From Calonectria ilicicola (taxonomy: Eukaryota; Ascomycota; Sordariomycetes; Hypocreales; Nectriaceae): 64,000 nucleotides of DNA. Shown piece after piece: positions 1-11,641 of this stretch. The notes under the pieces are model-generated. The model searched no databases. It had not been told where the DNA came from and saw nothing but the letters and a program-made list of their open reading frames with translations. Location: positions 4,402,001 to 4,466,000 of the forward strand of contig CP085830.1 in the NCBI GenBank assembly GCA_020809705.1, given 5' to 3'. Each line of letters starts with the position of its first letter. The first letter of the stretch is position 1. A program made the position numbers and the translations under genes.

Positions 1-2214
1 GTTAGGTCTTTGTGAAGAAGATCGGAGATGGTTCGTCATTAAGACAGTAAGAACATGAGAGGAGAAGGGTACTTACCCGTAAAGACACCCCTTGGGCTGT
101 TCGTTTTGGTGGCGTTGTGGCGGCAAGTCGTCCACACCACGGGCCGCCTGGCGTCGCCATCGCCTCTCCTCTTTCCTATTCATTTCCCTAATTGGGTCTA
201 TTGTTCGCTCTTTGAAGATGTGATGTTGCTTGTAGGAACTTGGGGATAATATTTCAACAAAATGCTTGGAAAGAAAACAACGCGAGAAAAAGTGTAGACA
301 CGTGGCGGCTTTTGCTTGAAAGTCGACTGGTTACATAGCATCACAGGCCGTGTAGACCCATTACCAATTATCACAGAGATGTGGTAGTGCGACTTAGCCA
401 TTTATGAAAAAAAGGAGCATCTTGATGAGGTAGCTGTCCCTTGATCTTTGCGTTAAAAAAGAGCTGATATTTCTTTCCTATGGCATTTTATGGTTGACTG
501 GAACAAGATCACTACGATTCTTTATCTGTCTATTTATTCGATAATTTATTCATTCCCTTATTTATTCATTTTTTTCTTTTCGCACTTGGGGATTTGGGTA
601 CCAGGGAAAGCGCAAAATCCAGCCATCCAACCTACGGTTTGTGTGTTCCTCCGGACATGGCAATCTTCAACCTCTGCTTCCCTAGCTTAAATTACATGCT
701 CCACGCTGGAAGGCATTTCTGCAAACATTAAACTCATGCACCAGAATGACCTGAGGATGGATGAGAGCCATTGCAATCACTCATGGAATCCAGATGGCGG
801 AATTTGTGCGTCGGAATTCAAGCGATCTTGTGAACTCAGGAGGGCCTAGACTGACGTGGCTGCACAGAGCTGTCGGTCCTGGGTGAATGCGCCGTTTGCT
901 CTGCTGTGAAAACAAATATGGCGCATAAAAGTCGAATCTAGACCTATTGATTGCCCAGTTGACTGTAACTACATTGGTCTGGGCGTGTGTATAAAAAACA
1001 GGCTCAGCTGAAGCCACTAAGGGGACAGCGACAGCTTCACCCGAGAGTGCATGACTGCGCCGTAATTTTCATTAATAGCTCCGACAATACAGGTATATGC
1101 TGTGCCGATCATTTGAGAGAAGTGGGACTTCCTTGGCACACTCAGCGGGTAGCGGGACGGGTGTCAGCCGTGAAACGAAAATCTACCCAAGGTGCACCGT
1201 GGCTGTGAGCCACTCTTTGGGAGCGGGTGTAGCACTCCTGCATTTGATTCCAAGGTGTTTAGATAATGATATGATACGACTAATTTCATCTTGTCGGCCT
1301 GGGAAAAGAGGAATACCGAGGGATGGTATGAGGCTGCGCGACAGCTGATAGGAGGGTGTGCATGATATTCATGTTGTTGAGGCAGCCTTGCCACTCGATG
1401 GAAATTTCAGTCAAACGGAATGTCTTAGAAGAAAAGGCTTGGGTAATTTCAAGATCCGGCCAATTATCAACTGACATTTAGTTGCGACTGTATACCCAAG
1501 CACCCCCATGCATCGGGAAGGCTGGCACATCCGCCTGCAGCTTGCCTCACATCCGGGATTGCGCTAGCCCCAAACAGCCGATGATCCATGTCTACAATCT
1601 AGGTGAGGAAGAGAACTCTCTCGGCTGCTCCCGGGAGGGCTGTTAAGAAGGAGGTCAGTGGCTGGGCAGCGGTGCACAAATCCTGGAGCACATGCTTGAC
1701 GAACACCATACCTGGAAGAATCGGTTCCGACAGGTCTTTGGGTAGTGTTCGACGATGAGAAATTATGCGCAAGAGATGCAGTGTGGTAATTGAAAGCCTG
1801 GCCACTTTGGTGCAGCAATGTGCGTTCGTGGCCTGGGTGGCATGGTTGACCACTGCTAGATGGGTGGGTGGGACGACAAATCAATGTACCACATTGGTTT
1901 TTTTTTCCATTTCTCGTCCAAGTAATGAGGAATAAATAGATAAATAAATAAAAACAATAAATCATTGATTCCGGTATTCATTATTTTTGTTAATCATCCT
2001 TATCCCTTCCTTCTTTGCTGGGATCAACCCACCATCTGCAGCTCTGCTTCTGGTGCTTACTGGGTGTGACAATTCACATCGGGATGCATCGACTGGGAAG
2101 TTTAAGGTGATGTATGTGTGCAAGCCATTGTATTTACGTCTGATACAAGTATGATATTTTTACCCATATTAATTCCTAAATCATTATTCTGATCTCCATA
2201 TCCAATCCACCAGA
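1..2214. other. Intergenic stretch at left edge, no gene recognised
   Basis: Only short overlapping reading frames (under 135 codons) occur here. None has a recognisable domain, and no plausible exon chain joins them. AT-rich runs lie around 1900-2010, including repeated taaa/aaat units. The sequence after about 2100 would be the 3' flank of the minus-strand membrane-protein gene. I see no tRNA fold. Confidence 0.5.
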
Positions 2215-5200
2215 TCATACAGTTTGTATCATGGCAATATTACTAGTCTCGCCAACGGCCCTCTTGAGAACCAGCACCAACTCATCCAGAGCTGCGAGGA
2301 ACTGCACGGTCGCGTTCAAAATGACAATGTACTTTCGCAAGCTATCGTCGTCCAGATTTTCCTTGCTGATGCGCCCAGCTTCACCAAGAATTCCCTCCTC
2401 GACATGCCTCCTTGCATGCATAATGGCCTTGGTAAATAGCGGCGTAGGTAGCACAGCAGGAAGCGGGTCACCGCTCTTCAGTGCTTGCTGTACAAGCGAA
2501 AGCACCGCCATCAATTCAGTAATGAGGTCCTCATTGATGGAGCCCGTGGCTGGGATGATGCGCCTCCTCTGCTCATCATCCAAGCGAATCATGTTGACTA
2601 GAAGCTCGGTGATGGCTTCGTTCAGGAGCATACACTGGTGGCAAACCAGACAGAGAGTTTTTGTATCAAAGTTTGACGACGAGAACTCGAACACTGTCAG
2701 CTTCATCGGCCCCGCAATTGACATGAGCACTTCAGCCATGGCCAAACCCTCCTCCTCAACAACCTCGCGCAAATCCTTTGAAGGGTCCCTCCAGTTGGAT
2801 GCAAAGAGTGCGTATCGGTCTCGGACGCTGACGAGGGTGTCGGAGAGGAGTCGTCGGTAGTGGCGGTTGGCGGATGGCGGCTTGGGAAGAAAGTTGATGA
2901 TGAGGGCGCCGCCAAAACCAATGAGGACGAGAAGAAGGCGCCTCCAGAAGACGGAATAACCGACACCAGGGTTACCGTAGCTAGGGTTGTGGGTATCGAT
3001 CCAACTGTATGCGGCAACGAGATACGCTGTGGCAGCCATCATGATACCTCCGGCCATCAAGGCCGGGGAGCTGAAGAGACGCCACCACATCATCAAGACA
3101 ATCACAACAGCCAGAATGGCGGCCATGCCGTAAGGGTTGCCATCGCCGCTTCCTGCGCCAATGTACCACGCCACCATACCAATAACACCGCCGATAATGG
3201 TGCCCAGAGTTCGGACAACGATGCCGTACATAAGATCCGCTGTGTAAGGCACCAGGGTGAGCTGCGCCATGATGACAGCCCACATACCTTTCTGGCGGTA
3301 AAAGAAGCCAGCGCTTGAAGTACAGACAGCTGGCACACTGAGAGCGATAGAGACTGCAACTACACGGAGGGCAAAGATACCCTCGGTGCTGGTGAACCAG
3401 TTTGTGAGACCGAGCACAATCTGCCCTCCTTTGCTTCTCTGGCGGCTGTTTGGGATTCGCATTGCTGCTAGCTGAGATCGAGCCGAGTTGGGATCCGGGG
3501 CTGTCTTCTTCTGCTTCTTTGCCGCCTGTGTAGGCATCGTGGCGACAGTCGAGACGCGGGTAAGTGTGTCGCCTAGGTCGGCTGCTGTCAAGGTATCTTC
3601 CGAAGAATCTTCTCGAGAGATCCATTGGAAAAGGCTCATCAGCTGTTTCGGCATCCAGACTCGCACCTTTGTTCTCGTGTGTTCGAGTTCGATAATTTGG
3701 GTAAGTAATTTTTCCAGTGCATCGGCGAGGTGGTATAATCTCTCCTGCATAAGCAGTCCCATCATTAGTCCGGTTAGCGATGGGACATCGCCAGTGTGGA
3801 CTCGCATAAGGCCTTCGTCATTAAAAACATGGTGAGAAACTTCGGGGAGCCAATGGGATGTGGAATTGATGAATTCATCGCGATGTTCACGCAGCTTGTT
3901 GAGTGCATCGATATGTCTCTGCGCCATCTCTTCATAGTTGGAAGCCTTTTTAATCACGTTTGACTGCGTCAAAGCCTCGCTTACAGCATCGAGACACTCC
4001 TTGCAAGAGTTAATGAGCTGTTCGGCAGGATCCGACAGGGCCACGAGACTCTTCTTGATCAGGCTGTTTCTTGCTGGGTGGTATGACTTCATGTGAAACT
4101 CGACAGCTTGGTTGATTTGATGTTGTCCCACTTCAATAGTCTTTTGGTCCGCGTTCGATTCCTCGTCGGATCCTTGTCTGCTCAGGGCCTCTGCCGCCTT
4201 CTCTTTTCGAACTTGCTTTTGCCGGTGGATTTCCACCAGAGCGACAAAGGAAATGAGAAGCCTTTTGAACGGGCCATTCAAGTTGGCCAAGTCTTCAGAG
4301 CTCCACCTGCCAACAGAGAAGTCGATGGGCAGGAATGTCATGATCGGCTCTAAATTCTTGTATGTCGCAAATATCTTCAGTCTGGTGCCGGTCAGTAGCT
4401 CCTTATTCATGTCGAGGTCTGGGTGGTGGAGGCCAAGAGCGCAGGCATCGAGAAATGTTGGCATCTGGATAAGAACCTTCTTCATGCCGTCGAGCGCCTC
4501 GGATGTGGATGACGTGGGGAACACGAAAATGTTGCACACGATGCTGATACCAGCGGCAATGCCGGCGGGAAGAACAAATGTCTTTCCCAGAAGACCGTTG
4601 AAAGTTGGCAAAAGTGGCGCGGTTGTCAGGTAAATGACACTGACAATACAAGCCATCATTTGAAGGAGAATGAGCTTGGGGAAGGCAACACGAAGGCGGG
4701 CCACAAAGTACAAGAACAAGCCCATCATGCAAAAATAGGTAATGGATACTCTGGTGTCTAGCATGTATCCGTTGAAAATCTGGACTTGGGCGTACAGCGT
4801 GGGGTTGGTGGCATTCTGAGCCTCTTGCTGGAGCTGGGCATACCTGGCCTGCATTTCAGATTGGGGCCTCGTCGCCAATGCCGCTTTCATGGAGATGGTG
4901 CCCCATGCCCAACCAGAAGAAAGACCCAGCAGTAGAGTAAGGCATGCGAAGATCTGGATGAAGACAATGCCTGATGGCGGGGCAATGAACAAGATGATGC
5001 TAAATTTGCGGGGTGAGTGAGGTGATCGACGACGGGAGGACAACGGGTGGGAATGCCTACCATCCGAGGAAAGAAGCCTGGCCAATGACTTTAAGCGTTG
5101 GATTGATGAGAATGAGGAGCGTCATGATCCAAACGGCGAGCGAGCACTTGAAGAGCTTCTTCAGGTCCCTGGCGTTGAAGTGGTCGAGCCATTCTGGAAG

Positions 5201-5371
5201 CTTTTTGCGGGCCCCTGGCGCTGGTGTTGCGCCGACAAAGTATGGGTTCTGGATTGATTCGGGCACAGCATCATCGTCATTGGATTCCGGCGGCGACGTT
5301 GGCGGTGGCAGTTTTTCGTCGCTCTTGGACGCGTCGAGGCCGGCGGACGCCACGCGATCTGGGTCAGACAT
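2215..5371 (-). CDS. ArAE-type membrane transporter (DUF2421/Bre4-like, FUSC-like)
   Basis: I infer two exons, 5371-5061 and 4999-2215, with a 61-bp intron (GTAGGC..TTTAG) that joins ...QASFLG to CIILFIAPPSG in frame. The product is about 1031 aa. Two hydrophobic blocks of several helices each, at roughly residues 80-240 and 600-760, flank a soluble central region. A further soluble C-terminal part is rich in charged residues. This is the layout of fungal proteins with an ER-transporter-like 6TM N-terminus, an FUSC-like second membrane block and a C-terminal DUF2421 region, related to yeast Bre4 and to aromatic-acid/fusaric-acid exporters. Family knowledge suggests a transporter in the secretory pathway or plasma membrane; the substrate cannot be read from sequence. 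The ATG at 5371 is the first in frame and precedes an acidic, Pro-rich N-terminus. Long plus-strand frames inside it are shadows. Confidence 0.9.
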
Positions 5372-7748
5372 GGCGCACCACGAGTCGATGTTGGTCGAGT
5401 GGGTTGGGTGAAGAAACTGAGAAAAGGCACGATGTTAAATCCCCAGAAGAAATACGAAGCTATCTTTAATTTGGGGTCTTGGCAGATGCGGTATGATACG
5501 TCAACATCAGGGCCATGGATGTCAGTGCCCGCCCCTGCAAACTTAGTTAGCCATGTCTCAATTCCCTGTCCGGTCGGCCCAGGCGATATGATGCCGCTTC
5601 GAGCAATCTCTGTTAATCACAGGAATTGCCCTAAGGGATCCAACGCCAGGGGGACACATGGGCACACATGGGCCACAGAAGCGCAAGGATCAAGCGCATG
5701 CACCAAGCGCTGACAAGTTGCAGGGCGCCTTTGTTGTTGTTGGTTGCTGTTAGGCTGGGCCCGCGTTTGGGATGCATCCCATTGCGCCGATCTACCCGCC
5801 AGAATGGCCGAACAGCCTGTTCAGCTCTGACATGAGTGTCTCACAGAAGTCCGGTGGCCCGATTGCGTCGGAGCTGAGCAGTCCGAACCGCCGTGCATGC
5901 AGCTTGAAGATCGGCGCGGATTGATGCCGAGCCCGTCCGCGAGGGCACCAGCATCAGCATCCGCATCCGCAGCAGGCGAATAGTCATACAAATGGGCAAA
6001 TGGTGCGGGAATGCCGACCATACGGCAGATGAAATCCTCGCAAGGCGTTGCAGGGGTGCTTTTGGCGGCCGTTCCTGGGCCTAGATGGGATCTGTGATTG
6101 GCGCCTAGCAAAGCATGTCCTGTGGGCTTGCGGGTGCTTGGGTGGCACCACAACACCTGAAAGTCGCCGGGATAATGGTATATCCGATTTCTCCGCATCA
6201 GCTGAGTTTTGCTTCCAGGTTTTTCGAGGGGTCAGCTTTGTGATTCGACGAGTCAACCACGATTCTGCAGCGATCTTCTCGTAGTGTAACCTAAAACAAT
6301 TCTGATGCTTCCAGTTGATCCGATCAATTCTGTCGTCCACAAACAAGACCCCTGTTTTCACTCCTCAATCATAACTTAAAAAAGTTCACCGCCACATCCT
6401 TGTGGCCTGCTGAGAGAGTGAACCCATGCTCTGGAAACACAAAGACAGCTCATGTTCATTCTAAACGGATTGGCGATGATGCCAAAGAAGATCTGCTGCC
6501 ACAGAAGTTCCAGCTAAGCATAAAGTCAAATACATACGTAGATGCATGCATGCATAACCCAATTAATCTGCTCCACTCAAGGGCCTTGCCTTGGTCAGGT
6601 CGATCCAATGTTGCATTTGGAACGGTCGGGGTTGAGTAAGCGGATCCATGATGAATGGGAGCAAAAAAACTCCGCGTATTAATGACCATGTGCTAACTGG
6701 AAGCCACATTAATGGCCGACGGTGGTGCAATCGATTGCCCAAATATCTGCAAACATCGTGGCATTCGTAGGATATCGCAACGGGGCAACCCCTAGCACTG
6801 CGACAGCATTGCCATCCCCAACGACAACGGGTATTCTCCCCCTTATCCTTTGCATGTTTTCTGGGAGACAATTAGCACGCCATTCCTGTGGCACAGCAGA
6901 AGAAATACCCCATCAATCTACCCATGCGACGATTGAACTTTTGCCTTATCCATGTCTTCAATGTGGGGATCTTCGGGGCGCTTCAAGTACCCATTGTCCT
7001 AATGGCACGGTTCTTGTTGAGTTTCCGGGTAGATTTGTACCTTGAAGAATTAATACGTATATCGGAAGTGTCAGTTACATTCTCTATAGGATTGTGGTAG
7101 AATTCAAATGAAATTCTGAAATGGAAGAATACCACCCCTGATTCTAGATTTGATCCTCGGCCCCGCTCTTAAAAACACAGGCACACAATCATAACCAACT
7201 CAACGAGCTGCTGAGGTGAGCCGGGAGATTCCGGCTTGAATAATTAAGATATGGCGCAAATGCAGATGTATTCGGATTTGAAGTTTGTGGCGACATTAAT
7301 TTCTTTGCCAGCCATTGGCTAAGCTCATATAGGAAGGGGCTGGATGAGGAGGAGATTTGTGAGCTGGCATCGAGCAGATATCTTTTCTTTGACTTGGGAA
7401 CAACACTTAATGTTATGATCTGAAAGAAAAAGGGGCAAAAATATATTAATTTATTTCTCACACAATCCTCATCATATAATCGTGGAAATGACGTCAATTC
7501 ACATGCTGTTGAAGGCGAAGCCTACCCCGCCATGACGATTTGACTTATGAAGCGAACATCGGAATCAAGCTCGTGAAAAAAATTAGAGTAGTATTTCTAG
7601 AACCACGACGATCATTGGTTCTGCATTGCATCAGCCCGCATGCTTTATATATCATCCCTTTATATTCCGGGCCGTCACTGCTCTCCGATTTTATCGCTAA
7701 CATTGCACTAACAACACTTGACGACCTTTTCTGTTTTTGGTGGATTAG
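5372..7748. other. Gene-poor interval, 2.4 kb
   Basis: This lies between the start of the minus-strand membrane-protein gene and the start of the plus-strand SigF-like gene, so it contains the promoters of both. Minus-strand frames at 5821-6361 overlap one another in different frames and show no domain. A short gatgcatgcatgcat run occurs near 6541. I see no gene, RNA fold or mobile-element terminus that I can support. Confidence 0.45.
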
Positions 7749-8501
7749 ATGGAACAACCAGGTATGAAAATGTCTCGTACCCAATCTGAAGCCTTGTATC
7801 TCATGAAAAAGCGAGAGAAATTGCGGGCATCATTGAAGCCTTGGCGCAAGGCAGCCCTGAGGAGCAAAGGACCACGCTAACAACATACTTTCTGCCCGAC
7901 GCATCCTTTTCCCACCCGTTCTGCTATATAGCACCGATCGAGAAAGGCTCAATACCATTCGCTCAAGAACTTCACTCTAGATGGATGATACTCGGCATCT
8001 ACCGATGGTATCGCACTTTGAGCCCTCGCATTGACCTTGCAGTAGACTCAGCTGGCAAGACTTTCGGCGCATCAGACATCAATGAGTACTGACTGTCACC
8101 CAGCGTTTGATCAAATCCATGGAATTCTCTACGTATCAATTAGGCAGACATTTTCGGTGTGGTTCATACCCATTTACAAGGTCCCTGTTCGACTCGTTAC
8201 CGTCCTTCGCCTTGCTCGAAGGATCCCATTGTATCCATACGAGGCAGGGGAAAAGGTCGTGGTCAGAAGGAACAGTACCGGCGCCATCACCGGCGGCTAC
8301 CACCGAAATAGACACAAGTACTACATTTCTAGCCAGGAAGACTTATACCAGTTGACAGATTGTTTACAATTTGTGCTTCCAGGTTTGGGCCCTATGATTT
8401 GGTCGACCTGGCAGATTTGCAGTACATGGATCTGTGTCATGGGCTCACTGTTATTTTTCCCGGTGTACTTGATGCTCAATCAAACGCCAGAGGAGGAATG
8501 A
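7749..8501 (+). CDS. SigF-like NTF2-fold domain protein
   Basis: I reconstruct three exons, 7749-7761, 7812-8054 and 8104-8501, giving about 217 aa. The first exon encodes only MEQP plus one base. It is spliced over a 50-bp intron to AREIAGIIEAL, which continues into a strongly family-like stretch (SPEEQ..L..YFLPDASFSHPFC..., YRWYRTLSP). The second intron (49 bp) starts with GC, not GT: TG|GCAAGA..CACCCAG. A TACTGAC branch site lies inside it, and the join gives VDSA-AFDQIHGILYVSI. The C-terminus has the motif YYISSQEDLYQ followed by a hydrophobic segment (around residues 178-205) that could be a membrane helix. The pattern matches fungal proteins labelled SigF-like NTF2-like; their biochemical role is not known to me. 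No GT donor was found that keeps the frame at intron 2. Confidence 0.8.
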
Positions 8502-9048
8502 ATAAAAAATGTAATATTGACGAAGGGCGTTGGCTCAAAACATGGCTTATATCAGTAATTTCTTGGGTGACTGTGCCGGAGACGATGGCTGATTTCATAT
8601 TCAGCCTTCGGCCGAAGGGTTTCTCAGAGGAGTTTGTGATAGGGGATATTATTTTCACCTGCCGCTGTAAGTTAGTGGGCCAGATATCACGAAGATTCAC
8701 AATGTTATACATATTTCCTTTGTTTGGGAACGACGGTTCTTAGAGTTTTTGGCGTTGAAGGGAAATAAGCAAGGACTAGGCGAATCGTGATTATTTCTTT
8801 ACATGTGATAATTTCCCCGATGTGACCAAATTAAGGTGCCATGCTTTACTTCTTGGGTGGTGGGCATCATTAACGAATAAGAATTCAGGATGGTGAATCA
8901 GCGCCAAGCTGCGAGGCGGTTAGGCAGATGCATGTTGGTCCGTCCGCCTTGAAACAACAACACGATCTAATATTTAACTCACCACACCGGCTCAATATTC
9001 TTCTCTTTCTGTAATTTAAGAGATCATCTCATTTTGTACTAATTGATT
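8502..9048. other. Intergenic, 3' flank and promoter
   Basis: AT-rich spacer between two plus-strand genes. It carries the 3' end of the SigF-like gene and the promoter of the kinase-like gene. A tract of pyrimidines (ttcttctctttctgt) lies just upstream of the next start codon, as is common in fungal core promoters. No gene seen. Confidence 0.45.
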
Positions 9049-10096
9049 ATGCCGCCAACAGATTTAGAAATTTACTCCCTTGAAGGATCGATTGAGAAAT
9101 TCTTCAAGTCTCACCCTTCTGTTACCCGAGAAGCCTGTGACGAATTGGCTGTGTCCATCGCCGGCAAGCCAGTACTGCCTGTACCAATCCAAGGTTCATG
9201 TAGTTACACAGTAACCGCAGGTCCAAATTCATCCATCATCCAATTTCGGGCTGGTTCATCCCCCCTGAATTTGGATAAACTCAAGCTTGCCCAAACTACA
9301 TATGGCCCCTTCCTAGCCAGCTGCACCCGTCATGAAGGCATTAGCCCCTTGCACGTCTATTCCATGGACAAGATTCCTGGGATTACATACATTGAAGCGC
9401 AGGTGTGGCCAGATGTCGGCAAACCATTGTCTCCTGGACAAGAATCTCGACTCGCCAATACTGTGATTGATTTTGCAAAGTTGGTGCTGACAAACTCCAC
9501 TGGAGCTGTACGTTTGACTAATATAAATGTATAGATTTTTTGCCTCCTCATGGATAAAGCCTCAAGTTGTGGATTCATCCACTGTCAACAGTCTCTTCTC
9601 TGAATATCAACAGAGAATCGGCGTTTTGGCGACAAACTTGCCCTCGCACTTCCTGGAAAAGCTGAGTGACCTTAGTCCAAAACTGCCGTCAATTTTTTCT
9701 TCACAGTATCCACTTGTTCTCAATCATATCGACCTTAATGGAACTAATATTCTTGTGGATGCCGAGACGGGCCATCTTACTGGAATTACCGACTGGAATG
9801 ATGCCAGAATAGCACCGTTTGGAGTTTCCCTTTGGGGATTGGAAAATGTTCTTGGGAAGATGGATTTGAAGGGCTGGCACACTTATGACAATCGTGAGGC
9901 TCTTGCTGGCTTATTTTGGGAGACTTTCGAGAAAGAAATTGGGTCAGCTCCTGATCGACAGACAATTGAGGTGGCTCGGGTAGTTGGTATATTCTGCCAT
10001 TATGGATTTCCTTATTCGAAAGACGGCTGGAAGATTGTTGATGAGTCAAGGTCTTCTATGGTATATCTCGATGCGTTGTTCAATACATCCTTGTAG
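9049..10096 (+). CDS. APH-type phosphotransferase (kinase-like fold) protein
   Basis: There are two exons, 9049-9479 and 9535-10096, joined over a 55-bp intron (AA|GTTGGT..TATAG, with a TTGACTAAT branch site) to read DFAKFFASSW. The product is about 330 aa. The catalytic loop of the aminoglycoside-phosphotransferase fold is visible as NHIDLNGTNILVD (HxDxxxxN). It is followed by a DFG-equivalent ITDWNDA and an aPfG-type stretch. The first in-frame ATG is 9049; a TTG six bases upstream is not used. Fungal APH-fold proteins of this size are numerous and mostly uncharacterised; small molecules or proteins may be the substrate. The N-terminal nucleotide-binding lobe is short and poorly conserved, so activity is not assured. 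The GST gene follows 650 bp downstream on the same strand. Confidence 0.8.
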
Positions 10097-10753
10097 GTTT
10101 AATTAAGTACAAATCAATCATTGATTCTTTACGAGCAAGAAATAGTCTTGAGATAGCCCATAGACAAGTTGTCGATGTTTCCCTAAGCAATTTGAGGACA
10201 TTTAAATATACAAGGCCCTTGATTACTAGCGAAGTAAATTATTGATACGTTTCTTTGGGGAGGGATCCATGGCACAGGTGTCTTAAGGGACTGATCTGGG
10301 TTTGGTGTACATTGATTTGGGCTAGTGTGTCCATTGCCGCTGATGTCATCTCTTTATCGTCAGACCCAAAGAACCCATCAAAATCATCATGGGAAATGGG
10401 TGTGATTTGATGCTGGAACTCCACTCAAATAACGACTACTGTTGGTCATGTTTCAGCTGCCCAGTGGTCCCCCAATCTGAGTCCTGCCTCCCGCTCCATC
10501 ACATTTGATTGACATGCATTGCATTACACCCCATGTTTTCAAGCCCCCAAACTGAGAAATTCGTTTTTTTTTCATCTTGCTTACCTCCGTTCGTTCATTC
10601 GTGGCCCCCGCAGTTGTTGCGATTTTGGACACCTACAAATCCCACACCCCGCATTCCTCGCGCCGAGAGATCGACTTCTAATATAACCCTCGATTCACAA
10701 ACCCGAACGTCTCCGAAAAACGACGAATAACTGCTGCATATTTTCATTGCATC
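10097..10753. other. Intergenic promoter region of the GST gene
   Basis: No reading frame of note. Two C-rich stretches (cccccgcag near 10610 and ccccaatctgag near 10470) and a T8 run near 10565 are the only visible features. The last 70 bases before the start codon are A-rich and look like a leader. Confidence 0.4.
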
Positions 10754-11386
10754 ATGTCCTCGTACATATTGCGTTACTGGCCAGTTAAATCGCGCGGTGA
10801 AGGGATTCGGATACTCCTCCGGGCTATCGATGCCGATTTTAAAGAGGTCGAGCCCAAATGGCCCCAAGAAAAAGATAGTCAGCCTCTTGGACAGTGGCCT
10901 GTTTTACTCGAGAGGCTAGAGGACGGGAGTGACTTCATACTCTCAGACTCTGTAGCTATCGAAAAGTACCTTGCGGCGAAAGCTGGAATTCTTGTCCAGA
11001 CTGGACTCAGAGATACTGCCCGGGAAAACCAGCTCCGCGGTCAAATCGATGATTTACTGGATCTTATGGTTGCTTATGAGTATGGGCATGAAGCTGCTCG
11101 TGAATCAATTGCAGAAATGTACAGCAAAATGGCCACTGCCTTTGTCAACTACCACGAGAAAATACTCTCCGCAAATGATTCAAATGGTCATTACTTCGGA
11201 GACACAATAACCTATATGGATGTCAGTATTTTCAACTGGCTGATAGTTCTCCGTGATCCAAACGACAAGACGATTCCAGGAGCCGCAGACTTCTTCTCGA
11301 GGCCCAACGCACCGCATATTAACAAAGTTTTCCAAACTGTTCGCGATGACCCTATTGTAGAAAAGTATTTGGCTGCTTCTAGATAG
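10754..11386 (+). CDS. Glutathione S-transferase (alpha/mu/pi/sigma-like)
   Basis: This is a single-exon gene of 210 aa. The N-terminus reads SSYILRYWPVKSRGEGIRIL, resembling the YF..RGRAE.IR.LL start of Tyr-type GSTs; Tyr4 or Tyr8 would be the catalytic tyrosine. It is followed by PVL and a DSVAIEKYLA segment, equivalent to the QS.AI.RYLA glutathione-binding turn. The C-terminal half is helical, with YFGDTITYMDVSIFNWL matching the GST C-terminal domain motif (..G...t.aD...f..l). It would conjugate glutathione to electrophiles in the cytosol. Neighbours (kinase-like, TPR) give no pathway. It converges with the TPR gene 255 bp downstream. Confidence 0.88.
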   Translation: MSSYILRYWPVKSRGEGIRILLRAIDADFKEVEPKWPQEKDSQPLGQWPVLLERLEDGSDFILSDSVAIEKYLAAKAGILVQTGLRDTARENQLRGQIDDLLDLMVAYEYGHEAARESIAEMYSKMATAFVNYHEKILSANDSNGHYFGDTITYMDVSIFNWLIVLRDPNDKTIPGAADFFSRPNAPHINKVFQTVRDDPIVEKYLAASR

Positions 11387-11641
11387 AAGTATTTTCAATA
11401 TGAAACCGCAGTTGGGGGTATACGGCATTTTGGTATCGGGGTTTACGTCGCAATTTAATGGAACCGATCGGCTGCATTGGACAAGTACTTGAATTATCGG
11501 CTTCTTCAGAGTGGACTGCTATAATAAGCACTGGATAAAAGTAACCTGCGGTTGAAATAAAATAAAAAGTTCAAATTGAATTGAGACGAGCTCCACTATG
11601 TGAGATGAAGGAAGCGAACTACCTATGCACAGGCTGACTAT

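Noticed and set aside
2231..2860. Plus-strand 209-codon frame inside the ArAE-type gene
   Set aside because: It is the exact complement of a conserved DUF2421 region; its codon pattern and lack of domain mark it as a shadow.
5821..6361. Overlapping minus-strand frames in the 5.4-7.7 kb gap
   Set aside because: They conflict with each other in frame, no splice pattern unites them, and there is no recognisable family.
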